Assembly: GCF_007565055.1 (NCBI RefSeq)
Contig: NC_044562.1
Location: 51,656,250 to 51,720,249, forward strand
Length of the DNA stretch: 64,000 nucleotides
Direction: 5' to 3'
Source of the DNA: Rhinopithecus roxellana
Lineage: Eukaryota; Chordata; Mammalia; Primates; Cercopithecidae
Of the stretch, positions 1-10,324 are shown one piece after another (positions within the stretch are counted from its first letter, which is position 1; the number at the start of each line of letters is the position of its first letter). Under the pieces are notes generated by a model that saw nothing but the letters and a program-made list of their open reading frames with translations, was not told the origin of the DNA and ran no database searches. A program made the translations under genes and the position numbers.

Positions 1-2700
1 GTAGAAAAAATAAATGAATCCTTGACAATTGTTCTTCAATAATATAATTTTAAAGACTCATGAAGACAATTTGACAAATATAAAAAATAGTATCATGCAT
101 GGTATTTTCCCCTGATAACAGAGATAAAAATGCTTCAATCTTTTATATTACATTTAAATCAGGACTATCCAAGTTGCTACAAATTTTAAATGTTGAATTC
201 TCCTGTAAAATTTGTATAACCACAAAGTTGTGCACTTAAAAATATTTCTTGTCCCGCAGATTCAGTGGGAGAATAAAAGCTCATAGTCAAAAAACTCATG
301 AAAAGATAATAAAACTGCAGAAATGAATAAGATTGGTGGCTTATGGAGGAGGCTGATCTTGCAAATGGTTATTCTCGTCTCCCCCAAATAGAGATCCATG
401 ATTTATCTTAGAGGAAAATTTCATAAAATAATCTCATTTCTGTTCAATTTAATTTATATGTAAATATTCTTATTGGTCCTGCTTTATTTTTGTATAAGTC
501 AGTTGACATTTTGACAAATATGAACAGAAAATATCATGTGCCTACTTTTTTGCTTTCCCCATCTTTATAGAAGCCCCAATGAAAATAAAAATAGTGTATA
601 GTGAAAGGTATTTTCATTCTTGCCTTGCAAGATAATTAATTTACATATCGATTGGAGTGAAATACATGAGGCCTTTACTATACGAAGTGTTTTTTGTTGT
701 CATTGTTTTTTCCGGTTTTCATACTTGAATATCATTTGATTGCAGAAACAGAAGATTTCAGTGTCATAGCCTAGGGTGCTCAGACCCAAATAAATTTCTA
801 CTGATGCATTTGTGTAATGAGAACTTACATACTGGAAGAATAAACATGCTGGATGTATGAGAATTAGGTATTAGATAAAGTTCATTTTAGACTCCAATCT
901 GTTTCAGAAGAATAGCCTTATGAAAAGTTATTTCAATCCATGAAATTCCTTCACTCAGACATTTGTCTTCAATACCTGTGAAATTGATATCTCTGTCTAA
1001 GCAACCTGATTAGCCTTTAATACATGATTCACAAGGACTGAATTGTTAAATATTATGTTCATTAAGAAAATAAAATTCCTATAAATGAAATTATTTTGAC
1101 AGATTAATTCGTAGATTTTTCTGAATGTTAAAATATTGTATATATTTGTTTTGGATGAAATTAGTACTAGGCTGGAGTCCTTTGTAATGCAAAGGATATT
1201 TGAGTTGACACTTTGTCATCTGATTAGGGCATCTGGAAAAAATGGAGCTGTTGGTTTGACAGAGTTCAGTGTTGAGGTTGAGATTTTGTCAACAGGGCAC
1301 GGAAGGTGTTGAAGTAGCTGGCCTAGCTGTTCTTGTTTTGGGAAAAGTAGTTGTTTGACCAAACATCTTCATTTACTTATATTCAACTTTGTTATTTAAA
1401 GCCGGTCATCAGTTTCAAATATTATTGTTCTTTATTTGCTTATTTTTGTGCTTTGCAATTCTTTTGCTTTCAAATAGACATGATTTTTTTTCTTTTTTCT
1501 TCATTCTTTCTTCAATATCTATTTCCTGGCAATATAAATTAAATGTTGAAATAATTACTAAAGGATGCTGTAAAAGCACCATCTTTGAAATCTTAACCGG
1601 TAAGACAGTTTTTCTGGGATTATTTTAGGTCATAAATTAAGGCAGAAAGTTAAAATTGCATAGTTTTCTAAGAGACTACGAATTCCAGGGTTCTGAAATC
1701 TGCTACTTCAAGCAAAATGGAAGATGAGTTGAAGTTTAAATTTACAGACTGTTGAAACTCGTTAAGAAGATTGGTGTGGTGAAAAGTGTAGCAAAGAGGA
1801 AATACTGTGCCTTGGGATTATTTTGTTTATATTCATGCTACCTTTTTGGCATACATATTTGAGATACATTTTGGGGAGGGGTGATTTCTTCTCTTTGAAA
1901 TCACTTTTTTCTATTGCTATTTTGAAGTCCATTTTTCCTTGTTTCTCCTGTGCTCCTCAAGTGGTAAAGAGTTTGGAGTTCTGTGTGGCACAGGTGCTGA
2001 GTGTTGCCGTGTTACCCAGCACCTCCAAATGGCAGTGCATGGAATTGGCAGTGGGCTGAATCACTCACTCACTTAACTATTGTAGGTTTAGGGACTGGGA
2101 GGACCAGAGGTTCAGGGAGATACAGAAGAAACTGGGCCCTGTAAGGCAACAGCTCTGATTACCGGAGCTTCTGCTTTTCATCTAAAGAATTTACCTGGAT
2201 ATCCTTTCAAAGAACTTTAAATTTTGAGATGACAGGTGAGGAGTCAAAAAAGCAGAACCTCTGGACATATTCTGCACTTGGCTTGCATTTTGTGTTTTTT
2301 ACATTTTGTATATGAAATACTTCGTAACCACTGTTATATAATTTATTTTATTCTCTTAAAGTTTACAGCAATAATAGCTTATACTGTTAATAATTCAAGT
2401 TTATATTTGCCCTTTATTTTCTTGCTTTTAGGATACTTCATTTTCCTTTTATTTTTCAATTTTATTTTCTTCCTTCTCTCTTGAAAATAAGTTTTACAAA
2501 TTTATTATAATTTAGTTTTATCCAACCCTATTAAATTTTGAGCTATTGCTTTTGTCTGACATACTTTTTATTCTCTTACATTTTGTTTCTATTTTATCTT
2601 AGCTTTTATTTTCTGATTTAAATAAAAGATTTTTCAATTGTTTTAATTTACTATTTTAAAGCAGTTTTAAAAATAATTTTACAATGTAATCGTTTAAAAC
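1..2700. other. AT-rich sequence without recognised gene
   Basis: No exon, RNA gene or confidently named repeat was recognised here. The open frames are short and rich in Phe, Leu and Ile, as expected from T-rich DNA. The segment from about 2,280 to 2,700 is very rich in T and A. Confidence 0.5.
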
Positions 2701-2708
2701 ATTGCTAT

Positions 2709-2792
2709 GCTTTTTTTTTTTTTTTTATTTGACTTTAACCCACAGAAGATTTTCCAGGAAGGTTTCAGCTTGGTCAGTTTCAGCTTGGTCAG
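2709..2792. repeat. Poly(T) run plus a 15-bp tandem duplication
   Basis: A long T run starts near 2709. It is followed at 2763-2777 and 2778-2792 by two back-to-back identical copies of TTTCAGCTTGGTCAG. No transposable element explains the duplication. Confidence 0.75.
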
Positions 2793-3141
2793 GTGCTTTA
2801 GGGATGGCCTCAACCGTAGAGAGCACCACCTCCACAAGTACAGCTGTACTTTCCCTTTGCCCTTTGATAGTGCACTGAAAAATCAGCCCACAAAAGGCAG
2901 ATTAATGGAGGAAAGGCGTACAGATTGACTTAATGTGTACAAAAGAGCCTTCAGAAGGAAGACCCAAAGATATAGGGGAAATTGTCAATGTTTATACTTA
3001 GGTTTGACAAAGCATGGACAGCTGTGTAGAAATAGGATTGGAAAAAAAGGGTATGGTCTAATACTAATAGGCTGAGTGGGGAAACCCAGCAAGGCCCATC
3101 TGTCTAGACTCTTATTGGCTCCTCTGAGCATACATTTCTCT

Positions 3142-3443
3142 CTCTCTTTCTTTCTTTTTTTGAGATAGAATCTCACTCTGTCTCCCAAGCTGATGTGCAG
3201 TGGCATAATCTTGGCTCACTGCAACTTCTGCCTCCTGGGTTCAAGCGATTCTCCTAACTCAGCCTCCCAAGTAGCTGGGAATACAGGCCCGTGCCACTAC
3301 ACCCAGCTAATTTTTGTATTTTCAGTAGAGATGGGGTTTCGCCATGTTGGCCAGGCTGGTCTCAAACTCCTGACCTCAGGTGATTCACCTGCCTTGGCCT
3401 CCCAAAGTGCTGAGATTACAAGTGTGAGCCACAGCACCCCGCC
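3142..3443 (-). mobile_element. Alu SINE, full length, antisense
   Basis: The reverse complement shows the dimeric Alu structure, from a decayed T/CTTT-rich tail on the left to the GGGCGGGGTGCTGTGG-like head on the right. The flanks share an approximate duplication, CATTTCTYT (3133-3141 and 3444-3451). The 90-aa and 70-aa open frames across it are ordinary Alu frames, not genes. Confidence 0.93.
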
Positions 3444-3451
3444 CATTTCTT

Positions 3452-4116
3452 TTTGCTGGGAATAGTGTGGGACCCACTCTGGAATGGGAGTCTGATGACC
3501 TATGGTCAAACAAGGTAGGTAAGATAATTTCTGTATGGTAATTTTCCTATAGAGAAGTGGCAGAAAAGTTGCAGTAATATTTTTAGATTTTCAGGGGAAA
3601 GGGGTCCTGGTTTCTATAACCCCACGGCCCCCACCCCTCTTGGAGAAGAGGGATTCTAGTTTCTATGGGTAGCTTCAGGGGAGAATGGGACTGAAAGACA
3701 GGAGGGCAGGAGAAGGTCAGAGGAAACTCTTGCTTCTAAGGCTATTTTTGAAGGCTTCTTTTGGGAGTTTGTTTTCCAATACTCCCTTCCCAGGACTCAG
3801 CCCATGCTGAGTGACTGATAGAGGTGGAGGTATAAAAGCCTGGTCATTTTTGCCAAATGTGAGATAACTCTGAAGGGTCTTTTTAGTCCCCATGGAGTCT
3901 GCAGAGGCTCTATTTTGGCCTGAAGTCCCAGTGTAACTCCTCCCTTTATTCAATCCCACTTAGTTCCTCCCCCTTCCACAGGTGCTGTTCCCAAGGTCAC
4001 TTCCTAAGTAACATCACGTGCTGTAAAGTGCTTCTATGAGAACTCATGCTGTAATATTAACCTTTTATTTTATTTAAAAAGCATCAGCTTTATTTACGTA
4101 AAGGTAAATTTATACG
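3452..4116. other. Unassigned sequence
   Basis: No gene or confidently named repeat was seen. A short C/G-rich patch lies near 3620-3650. An 80-codon minus-strand frame (3717-3959) is not recognised as a protein. Confidence 0.4.
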
Positions 4117-4348
4117 CAGTTGACCCCTGAACTACATGGGTTTGAACTTCATGGGTCTTATACATAGGCGTTTTTCAACCAAACATGGATGGAAAATACA
4201 GTATTGATGTGAAACTCCAGTATAGGGAGGGTTGACTATTCACATGTGTGTGAGTTCTGCAGTTCTGACCTTGGGTCTTGAGTTTGCACGAATTGTGGTA
4301 TATGTGGGGGTTCTGGAACCAATCCCCCACTATACTGAGAGACAGCTG
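4117..4348 (+). mobile_element. Pogo/Tigger-type DNA transposon remnant (MITE)
   Basis: The left end reads CAGTTGACCCCTGAACTACA, matching the terminal sequence of Tigger2/MER2-group non-autonomous elements as I recall it. The right end closes with GACAGCTG, an eroded inverted terminal repeat, followed by TA. There is no transposase frame. The family is known from the termini; the exact subfamily is not resolved. Confidence 0.65.
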
Positions 4349-5129
4349 TATAGTGAAATGCACTTATTTTAAGTGTACTTAAAGTGCTATTTCTCGATCA
4401 ATCCAGGCATAGTTTGGCTTTCCTGCCTTTGAAACCGGTCCAATTGTCCTATAGAACTGATATTTATGGTTTATTTTGAATAAACATAGAAATTGACCCT
4501 CCCAATCTTAAAACTTGAGAAAGTTACAATTATCTTATGTGAGTTGCTTTCTCAGAAAACCAACCATCAGGCCTCCCAGATAGTATCAAGGAAGTGAAAC
4601 TTACCAGATCACCACATGTGGACGATGAGACACTAGACCCAACACTCATCATAATTGCCTAACTAACCACCTGCTTCCGGTTGACCAATTCCTCTTTCTT
4701 GCTCATCCCTAAATCCTGGTTTGTTTTTTTTCCCCACATATAGTTACATTTCTTCTCTGCCGTTTAAACTCTTAGTTCTAGACCATCAGGGAGATGGATT
4801 TGAGACTGATCTTCCGTCTCCTCAGCTGCAGCGCCTTCTTCTCTGGCAATACTTATTGTCTCAGTGACTGGCTTTCTGCACAGTGAGCAGCAGGACCTGG
4901 ACTGAACCCCTGGCATTTTGGTGACACCTTTGTACTTGCTTTTCCTTTTTCCTGGAAAACTTCCCCTCTGCTGTCAGTATGTGGCCTTCCATTCCTTCAG
5001 TGCCATTTTCTCATGAATACTTTAGTTTTCCACGCTATTTAGAAATGCAAGACATTTTCACTCTGAAAACTTAGATATACAATTTTTGTTTTATTAGTTT
5101 CATGGTATTTATGACCTGCTGGTATGTTA
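4349..5129. other. Unassigned sequence, possibly upstream L2 remnant
   Basis: No gene was recognised. The T- and C-rich stretch after about 4,680 could be more 5' sequence of the L2 that ends near 5272, but similarity by eye is too weak to extend the element with confidence. Confidence 0.35.
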
Positions 5130-5272
5130 TATAATAAGCTTATTTGTTTATTTCCTGTCTTCTTTTTCTATGTTATCACCTCCACAGGGCATGGATTTTT
5201 GTCTGTTTTGTTCTTTGCTGTATCCTCAGTAGCTATAAATATTTGTTAAATAATTGAATGAATGAAAAAAAC
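5130..5272 (+). mobile_element. L2 LINE 3' end
   Basis: It carries the typical L2 3' sequence: a CTCCACAGGGCATGG block, then a TGCTGTATCCTCAGTAGC block, then AATATTTGTTAAATAATTGAATGAATGA at its end. L2 is an ancient mammalian LINE and this copy is highly diverged. Confidence 0.7.
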
Positions 5273-5309
5273 TGGGTTTGAATTTTCATTATATAAATAC
5301 CTTGAGGAG

Positions 5310-5632
5310 GCCAGGCACGGTGGCTCACACCTGTAATCCCAGCACTTTGGGAGGCCAAGGTGGGCAGATCACAAGGTCAGGAATTCGAGACCAGCCTGGC
5401 CAACATGGTGAAACCCTGTCTATACTAAAGATACAAAAAATTAGCCCAGCGTGGTGGCATGTACCTGTAATCCCAGCTTCTCTGGAGGTTGAGGCAGGAG
5501 AATCGCTTGACCCAGGAGGTGGAGATTGCAGTGAGCTGAGATTGCGCTATTGCATTCCAGCCTGGGTGACAGGGTGAGACTCCATCTCAAAAATAAATAT
5601 GTACATACATACGTACATACATACATGCATAC
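5310..5632 (+). mobile_element. Alu SINE, full length, with expanded TACA tail
   Basis: Starts at GCCAGGCACGGTGGCTCAC and runs through both monomers to CTCCATCTCAAAAATAAATA. The A-tail has turned into a (TACA)n-like microsatellite (about 5599-5636). Flanking copies of ATACCTTGRGGAG at 5297-5309 and 5633-5645 differ at one base and are the target-site duplication. Confidence 0.95.
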
Positions 5633-5734
5633 ATACCTTGGGGAGTAATTTATTCTTTCTGTGACAGTGCTATAGAGTTATATTTCATACCTATCTTACA
5701 CAGTCATTGTAATAAAGTCAAATGTCATTAAGTG

Positions 5735-5786
5735 ACAGTAATGGCATGATATCCTATTGAACAGTAATGGCATGATATCCTATTGA
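5735..5786. repeat. Perfect 26-bp tandem duplication
   Basis: 5735-5760 and 5761-5786 are identical and directly adjacent, beginning ACAGTAATGGCATGATATCC. The perfect identity suggests a recent slippage or duplication event in otherwise unassigned sequence. Confidence 0.95.
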
Positions 5787-6739
5787 GAAAGTCACAGGAG
5801 ATAAGTCTGAAAATCAGATAGGCCTTGGAAGCATTAAAAAAAATGAGAGCTGGAAGATGTGACATCCTTGAGATGTTTTGGTATGTGTATGTGCAGGTGT
5901 GTTTAATTGGAATTTTGATTGTAAAATGTAATTACCATCACAAGTACAGTTCACATTAACATTTAGTTCAAAGCTACCCCTTTCTCTCTTTTTACTCCAC
6001 CCTTGGTGATCAGTTCTGGATTTGTGGAATACTCAGGGACACAATTTGACTCTGATACTTGGGTGAAATTTAAGAGGGGATAACAGAGAGGTTTGAAAGT
6101 TCTCCCTTTACTCTGGATCAATGGATTGATGACTTTTTGTACTTTATGTAGCTGGTGTGGTTATGTAGCCATCAGGATAGTGGAAACAAGCGAACTTAAA
6201 TGTCTTAATGACTTAACAGGTTTAGTTTCTTACCCATATTTCATGAGGCCATCCATTGGAGATGTGCTCCACACTGTCCTTACTCAAGGACTGAGGGAGA
6301 ATCTATCCCTATGTTTCCACAGTTAATGAAGGAATTTAGAAAAGGGTATGGAACTCATGCTTTAGCTTTTAAAGCCTCTGGCTGGAATGACACCTCTGCC
6401 TGGAATGACTTCTGTTCACGTCTCATATGCCACTACTAATCACAGGGTCACAACTAGCTGTGAGGGAACAGGTAGTGTAGGAAGAGGAAAGCACCAGAAA
6501 TATTTGATTAGCAGCCCTGATGGGTAGTACCACAGGTAGGTTGGGCTTGAGGTCACCTTCTGCATTGGAGGGGCCTCTTGTCATTGGTAGGCCTAATTGG
6601 ACCAGGGCAGGGCCCAGGGCAGGGGCCAGGGCAGAGATGGGCTTGAAATGAATTGTTAAGGTCAAATGCTCTCAGTTTTAGGTGAGTGGTTTTAAAATCT
6701 TAGCGAGGAAAAATACCCGCCAAGGAACATGATTAAAAG
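5787..6739. other. Unassigned sequence
   Basis: No gene was recognised. A CAGGGC-rich patch occurs at about 6603-6634. Open frames of 77 and 80 codons have no recognised similarity. Confidence 0.4.
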
Positions 6740-6825
6740 AAAAATCGACTCCCCTCAGGCCCCCACCCAGAGACTGATGAAGTGATTCTGAAGCTGGCCA
6801 CTAAATCACACTTTAAGAAATATTA
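6740..6825 (+). mobile_element. Possible short hAT-type MITE fragment
   Basis: The CCCCCACCCAGAGACTGATG block followed by GAAGTGATTCTGAAGCTGGCC resembles a common eutherian MER/hAT non-autonomous repeat. The match is short and diverged, so the assignment is tentative. Confidence 0.3.
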
Positions 6826-7034
6826 GAAAGAAAATATCTTTCTTTGGTTCACTTTTCTATTCTCTTCATTAGAGTGGAAAAAACTCTTTGAGAGTACCTG
6901 ACATACAATTGTAAACCCTTGGTAAATCTTTTTTGAGTTAAAAAAAGAGCAACAATCATGAAACACTTAAAAAACCAATATAACCTGACTTTCAAAACTG
7001 TCTTGGGTTAAATTTCTTAGAATGCTGTGAATTC

Positions 7035-7974
7035 GCCTTTCCGTCTGGCGGCAGCCATCAGGTAAGCCAAGATGGGTGCATACAAGTACATCCAGGAGCT
7101 ATGGAGAAAGAAGCAGTCTGATGTCATGCGCTTTCTTCTGAGGGTCCGCTGCTGGCAGTACCGCCAGCTCTCTGCTCTCCACAGGGCTCCCCGCCCCACC
7201 CGGCCTGATAAAGCGCGCCGACTGGGCTACAAGGCCAAGCAAGGTTACGTTATATATAGGATTCATGTTCGCCGTGGTGGCCGAAAACGCCCAGTTCCTA
7301 AGGGTGCAACTTACGGCAAGCCTGTCCATCATGGTGTTAACCAGCTAAAGTTTGCTCGAAGCCTTCAGTCCGTTGCAGAGGAGCGAGCTGGACGCCACTG
7401 TGGGGCTCTGAGAGTCCTGAATTCTTACTGGGTTGGAGAAGATTCCACATACAAATTTTTCGAGGTTATCCTCATTGATCCATTCCATAAAGCTATCAGA
7501 AGAAATCCTGACACCCAGTGGATCACCAAACCAGTCCACAAGCACAGGGAGATGCGTGGGCTGACATCTGCAGGCCGAAAGAGCCGTGGCCTTGGAAAGG
7601 GCCATAAGTTCCACCATACTATTGGTGGTTCTCGCCGGGCAGCTTGGAGAAGGCGCAATACTCTCCAGCTCCACCGTTACCGCTAATATAAGTAAAGTTT
7701 GTAAAATTAATACCTAATAAACAATTTAGGACAGTCATGTCTGCTTACAGGTGTTATTTGTCTGTTAAAACTAGTCTGCAGATTGTTTCTTGAATGCTTT
7801 GTCAAATTAAGAAAGTTAAAGTGCAATAATGTTTGAAGACAATAAGTGGTGGTGTATCTTGTTTCTAATAAGATAAACTTTTTGTCTTTGCTTTATCTTA
7901 TTAGGGAGTTGTATGTCAGTGTATAAAACATACTGTGGTATAATAGGTTTGAAATAAATTCTTTAAGAGAACTG

Positions 7975-8014
<40 letters not shown>
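7035..8014 (+). pseudogene. RPL15 processed retrocopy with intact 204-codon frame
   Basis: This is a cDNA-like copy of ribosomal protein L15 (eL15), a component of the cytosolic 60S subunit. The frame at 7072-7686 is uninterrupted and gives MGAYKYIQELW...LQLHRYR, 204 aa, the normal family length. Compared with the human protein as I recall it, only residue 65 differs (His, CAT, in YRIHVRRGG; expected Arg, a CpG-type transition). The 5' UTR begins CCTTTCCG, a 5' TOP-like start, and the start context is AAGATGG. There are no introns. The 3' UTR has AATAAA motifs near 7717 and 7953 and ends in a 40-base A tail. AGAATGCTGTGAATTC occurs at 7019-7034 and 8015-8030, the target-site duplication of L1-driven insertion. 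No promoter was seen upstream, so expression is doubtful; it is called a processed pseudogene although coding capacity survives. Confidence 0.97.
7865..7904 (+). other. 13-bp perfect stem-loop in RPL15-derived 3' UTR
   Basis: 7865-7877 (CTAATAAGATAAA) is the exact reverse complement of 7892-7904, with a 14-base loop. It belongs to the copied RPL15 3' UTR, so it is probably present in the parent mRNA. Any function is unknown. Confidence 0.7.
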
Positions 8015-8017
<3 letters not shown>

Positions 8018-8030
8018 ATGCTGTGAATTC

Positions 8031-9174
8031 TTACCAGGAATGTCTATTTTATATATACAGCATGCATTTTCCTAATCAATTAGCAACAAATGCAGAAATT
8101 AAAACTAATCAGTAGTAGCATGCTTAGGATAATAATAAAATACCTATAGTCTATCTTTTAAAAACCTTTATTTCTGAAAACCTATAACTTCTTTCATTGA
8201 TTGTCTTTTTCTATTAACTTTCCACTGTATTCTCCATATCCTTGGACTGAGCAAATGATTACTTTTGTCATTTTAAGTAGTTCTTCATGGGAAGTACTTT
8301 TTTCCTTTTCTCTGAATATGACTGTCTTCTGTGATTATAATGATTGACAGCATATTTAAAATTAAGATCATTCGGTTAATATTCTAAGCAATGTTCAAGA
8401 AATAGCAAATTCCCTCTTGAAATGTTTTGTGTAATGTAATAAGTTTATAATGCTAGTTTAGGAATGGCTTAAAGTGCTGATAACTCTCAAATAATTAGAC
8501 TGGTTACCTAAGCACTGCTCTATGTAAAAGGAATATCTATTTTAGTCCACAGACACTACAAATTAACCAGAATTATTCCAAATGAAAAATTAAAATAAAA
8601 TTTTATTTACATTTCATTATAATTACTTTCAGATATAATTAAAATTCTTATTCTTTGGTATTCTTCATAATTCTTCGTAATTTGTAAATATTTCCTGTAT
8701 AGTTCTGGTCATGTATACTTGAGGAAAAGTGGATGAAATTTTTTTTAAAACTAAATTTCTAGGAATAGTATATAATTTATTTTATAAAATATCACTTTTA
8801 TAAAAGGATTTACTTTTAGCCCAATGTAGTATTAGTAGGTTGAGCTATTTCAGGGTGAAAGAGGAATCTAAACATCACTCTATGAAATTATAGGAGTTTA
8901 AATTGCTGCAATTTTAAAATTATTTATTAATATACTGGCTTAAAATTATTTATTAATATTCTGGGCTTTTTCTTGGTATAAAGTTTACATTTCTGGATAA
9001 TGTTTCTTGTGGACCTGAGTTCTTTTTTTAAAAAAGAAATTTAACTTAATACCACATCTTGTTGAGCAAACTAAAATTTCAGTGTAAACATCCAAAGAAT
9101 TAATTGTCTATTTTGGTGCTCTCACAATCTGCATTTTCCTTGAGCTTCTTACCTGTATTCTGCAACTATTAATG
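8031..9174. other. AT-rich unassigned sequence
   Basis: No gene or named repeat was recognised between the RPL15 retrocopy and the next Alu, apart from the local tandem duplication at 8915-8966. Confidence 0.4.
8915..8966. repeat. Imperfect 26-bp tandem duplication
   Basis: TAAAATTATTTATTAATATA at 8915 recurs directly at 8941. The two 26-bp units differ at three positions, all near the unit end. Confidence 0.85.
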
Positions 9175-9187
9175 AACTTCAACTCAC

Positions 9188-9459
9188 TTTGGGAGGCTGA
9201 GGTGGGCGGATCACCTGAGGTCAGGAGTTCAAGACCAGCCTGGCCAACATGGCAAAACCCTGTCTCTACTAAAAAATACCAAAATTATCTGGGGCGTAGT
9301 CGTGGGCGCCTATAATCCAAGCTACTCAAGAAGCTGAGGCAGGGAGAACTGCTTGAACCTGGGAGGTGGAGGTTGCAGTGAACTGAGATGGTACCACTGC
9401 ATTCCAGCCTGGGTGAAAGAATGAGACTCCATCTCCAAAAACAAAAACAAAAAGCAAAA
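9188..9459 (+). mobile_element. Alu SINE, 5' truncated
   Basis: Begins inside the left monomer at TTTGGGAGGCTGAGGTGGGC and continues through the A-rich linker and right monomer to an A/AAAAAC tail. AACTTCAAYTCAC occurs at 9175-9187 and 9460-9472 with one mismatch, which shows the truncation happened at insertion rather than by later deletion. Confidence 0.93.
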
Positions 9460-9472
9460 AACTTCAATTCAC

Positions 9473-10324
9473 CTCTCCTGTGCTAACCTCCAGCAGTAAT
9501 CAATGTGGTATCAGTTATACCATTTTTAGGGGTGAATATCAGCACAACTAATGATAATTTCCTAAACAATTGTTTACAGACAGGAAAGGTGAGAGAATTT
9601 CTAGAAACAATAAAAGAACACACCTCAGTTACAGCCAGGACTTTTATCATTCTATGAACTGGTTTAATCTTTAATTCTGGCCAAGTTGTCTTTCAAATTA
9701 ATGTCAAAGATGACCACATAGAGAGAGTATATATCAGCTTCCCCCACCAAGCTAGTATGTATGTGTTATATATTTTAGGGCAACCCAAGTGTCAGCTTCT
9801 TAGGTGTTCCCTAGGTCAACTGAGTTCATTTTGTATTCTTACATTTAGCGTCATTGGCTACAACCTCTAACCCAATGTCCTTTCTGATATCTTCAGTTTC
9901 ATGAAAGTCTCTTATTCTTGGTCTGATTTTCTAATGCTGTTTTATCCTCTTTGTCTATTGTACCATTTATCTTCTGCCTCTATGAATTCCTTTCCCATGC
10001 CTGTTCTCCCACTATTCTATCTTTAAATTACTGCCATTGCCCAATTTTATTCTGCTTCCAAATTACCACCAAACATGGGCTGATTGTCTAGAAAATTTTT
10101 ATTGGATATGTGGGACAAAAAATATAAGATTATATCATAGTACAGTATACAGTTTAAAATTGTATAATAGATATTTGCATCTGTTAGCTTTTGCTTCATG
10201 AGAAACCACCTGAGAAATTTAAGCTAACAATCATTTTATTATTGTTCCTGAGTCTGTCAGTTGACCAAGTAGTTCCATGTCCATCTGAGGGCTGATTATT
10301 CTAGAATGGCTTTGCTTTTAATTT
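9473..10324. other. Unassigned sequence
   Basis: No gene was recognised. The CT-rich part near 9,890-10,040 contains no splice-bounded open frame that I can support. Confidence 0.4.

Noticed and set aside
7072..7686. RPL15 frame considered as the functional parental gene
   Set aside because: It lacks introns, ends in a genomic poly(A) tail and is flanked by target-site duplications, so it is a retrocopy.
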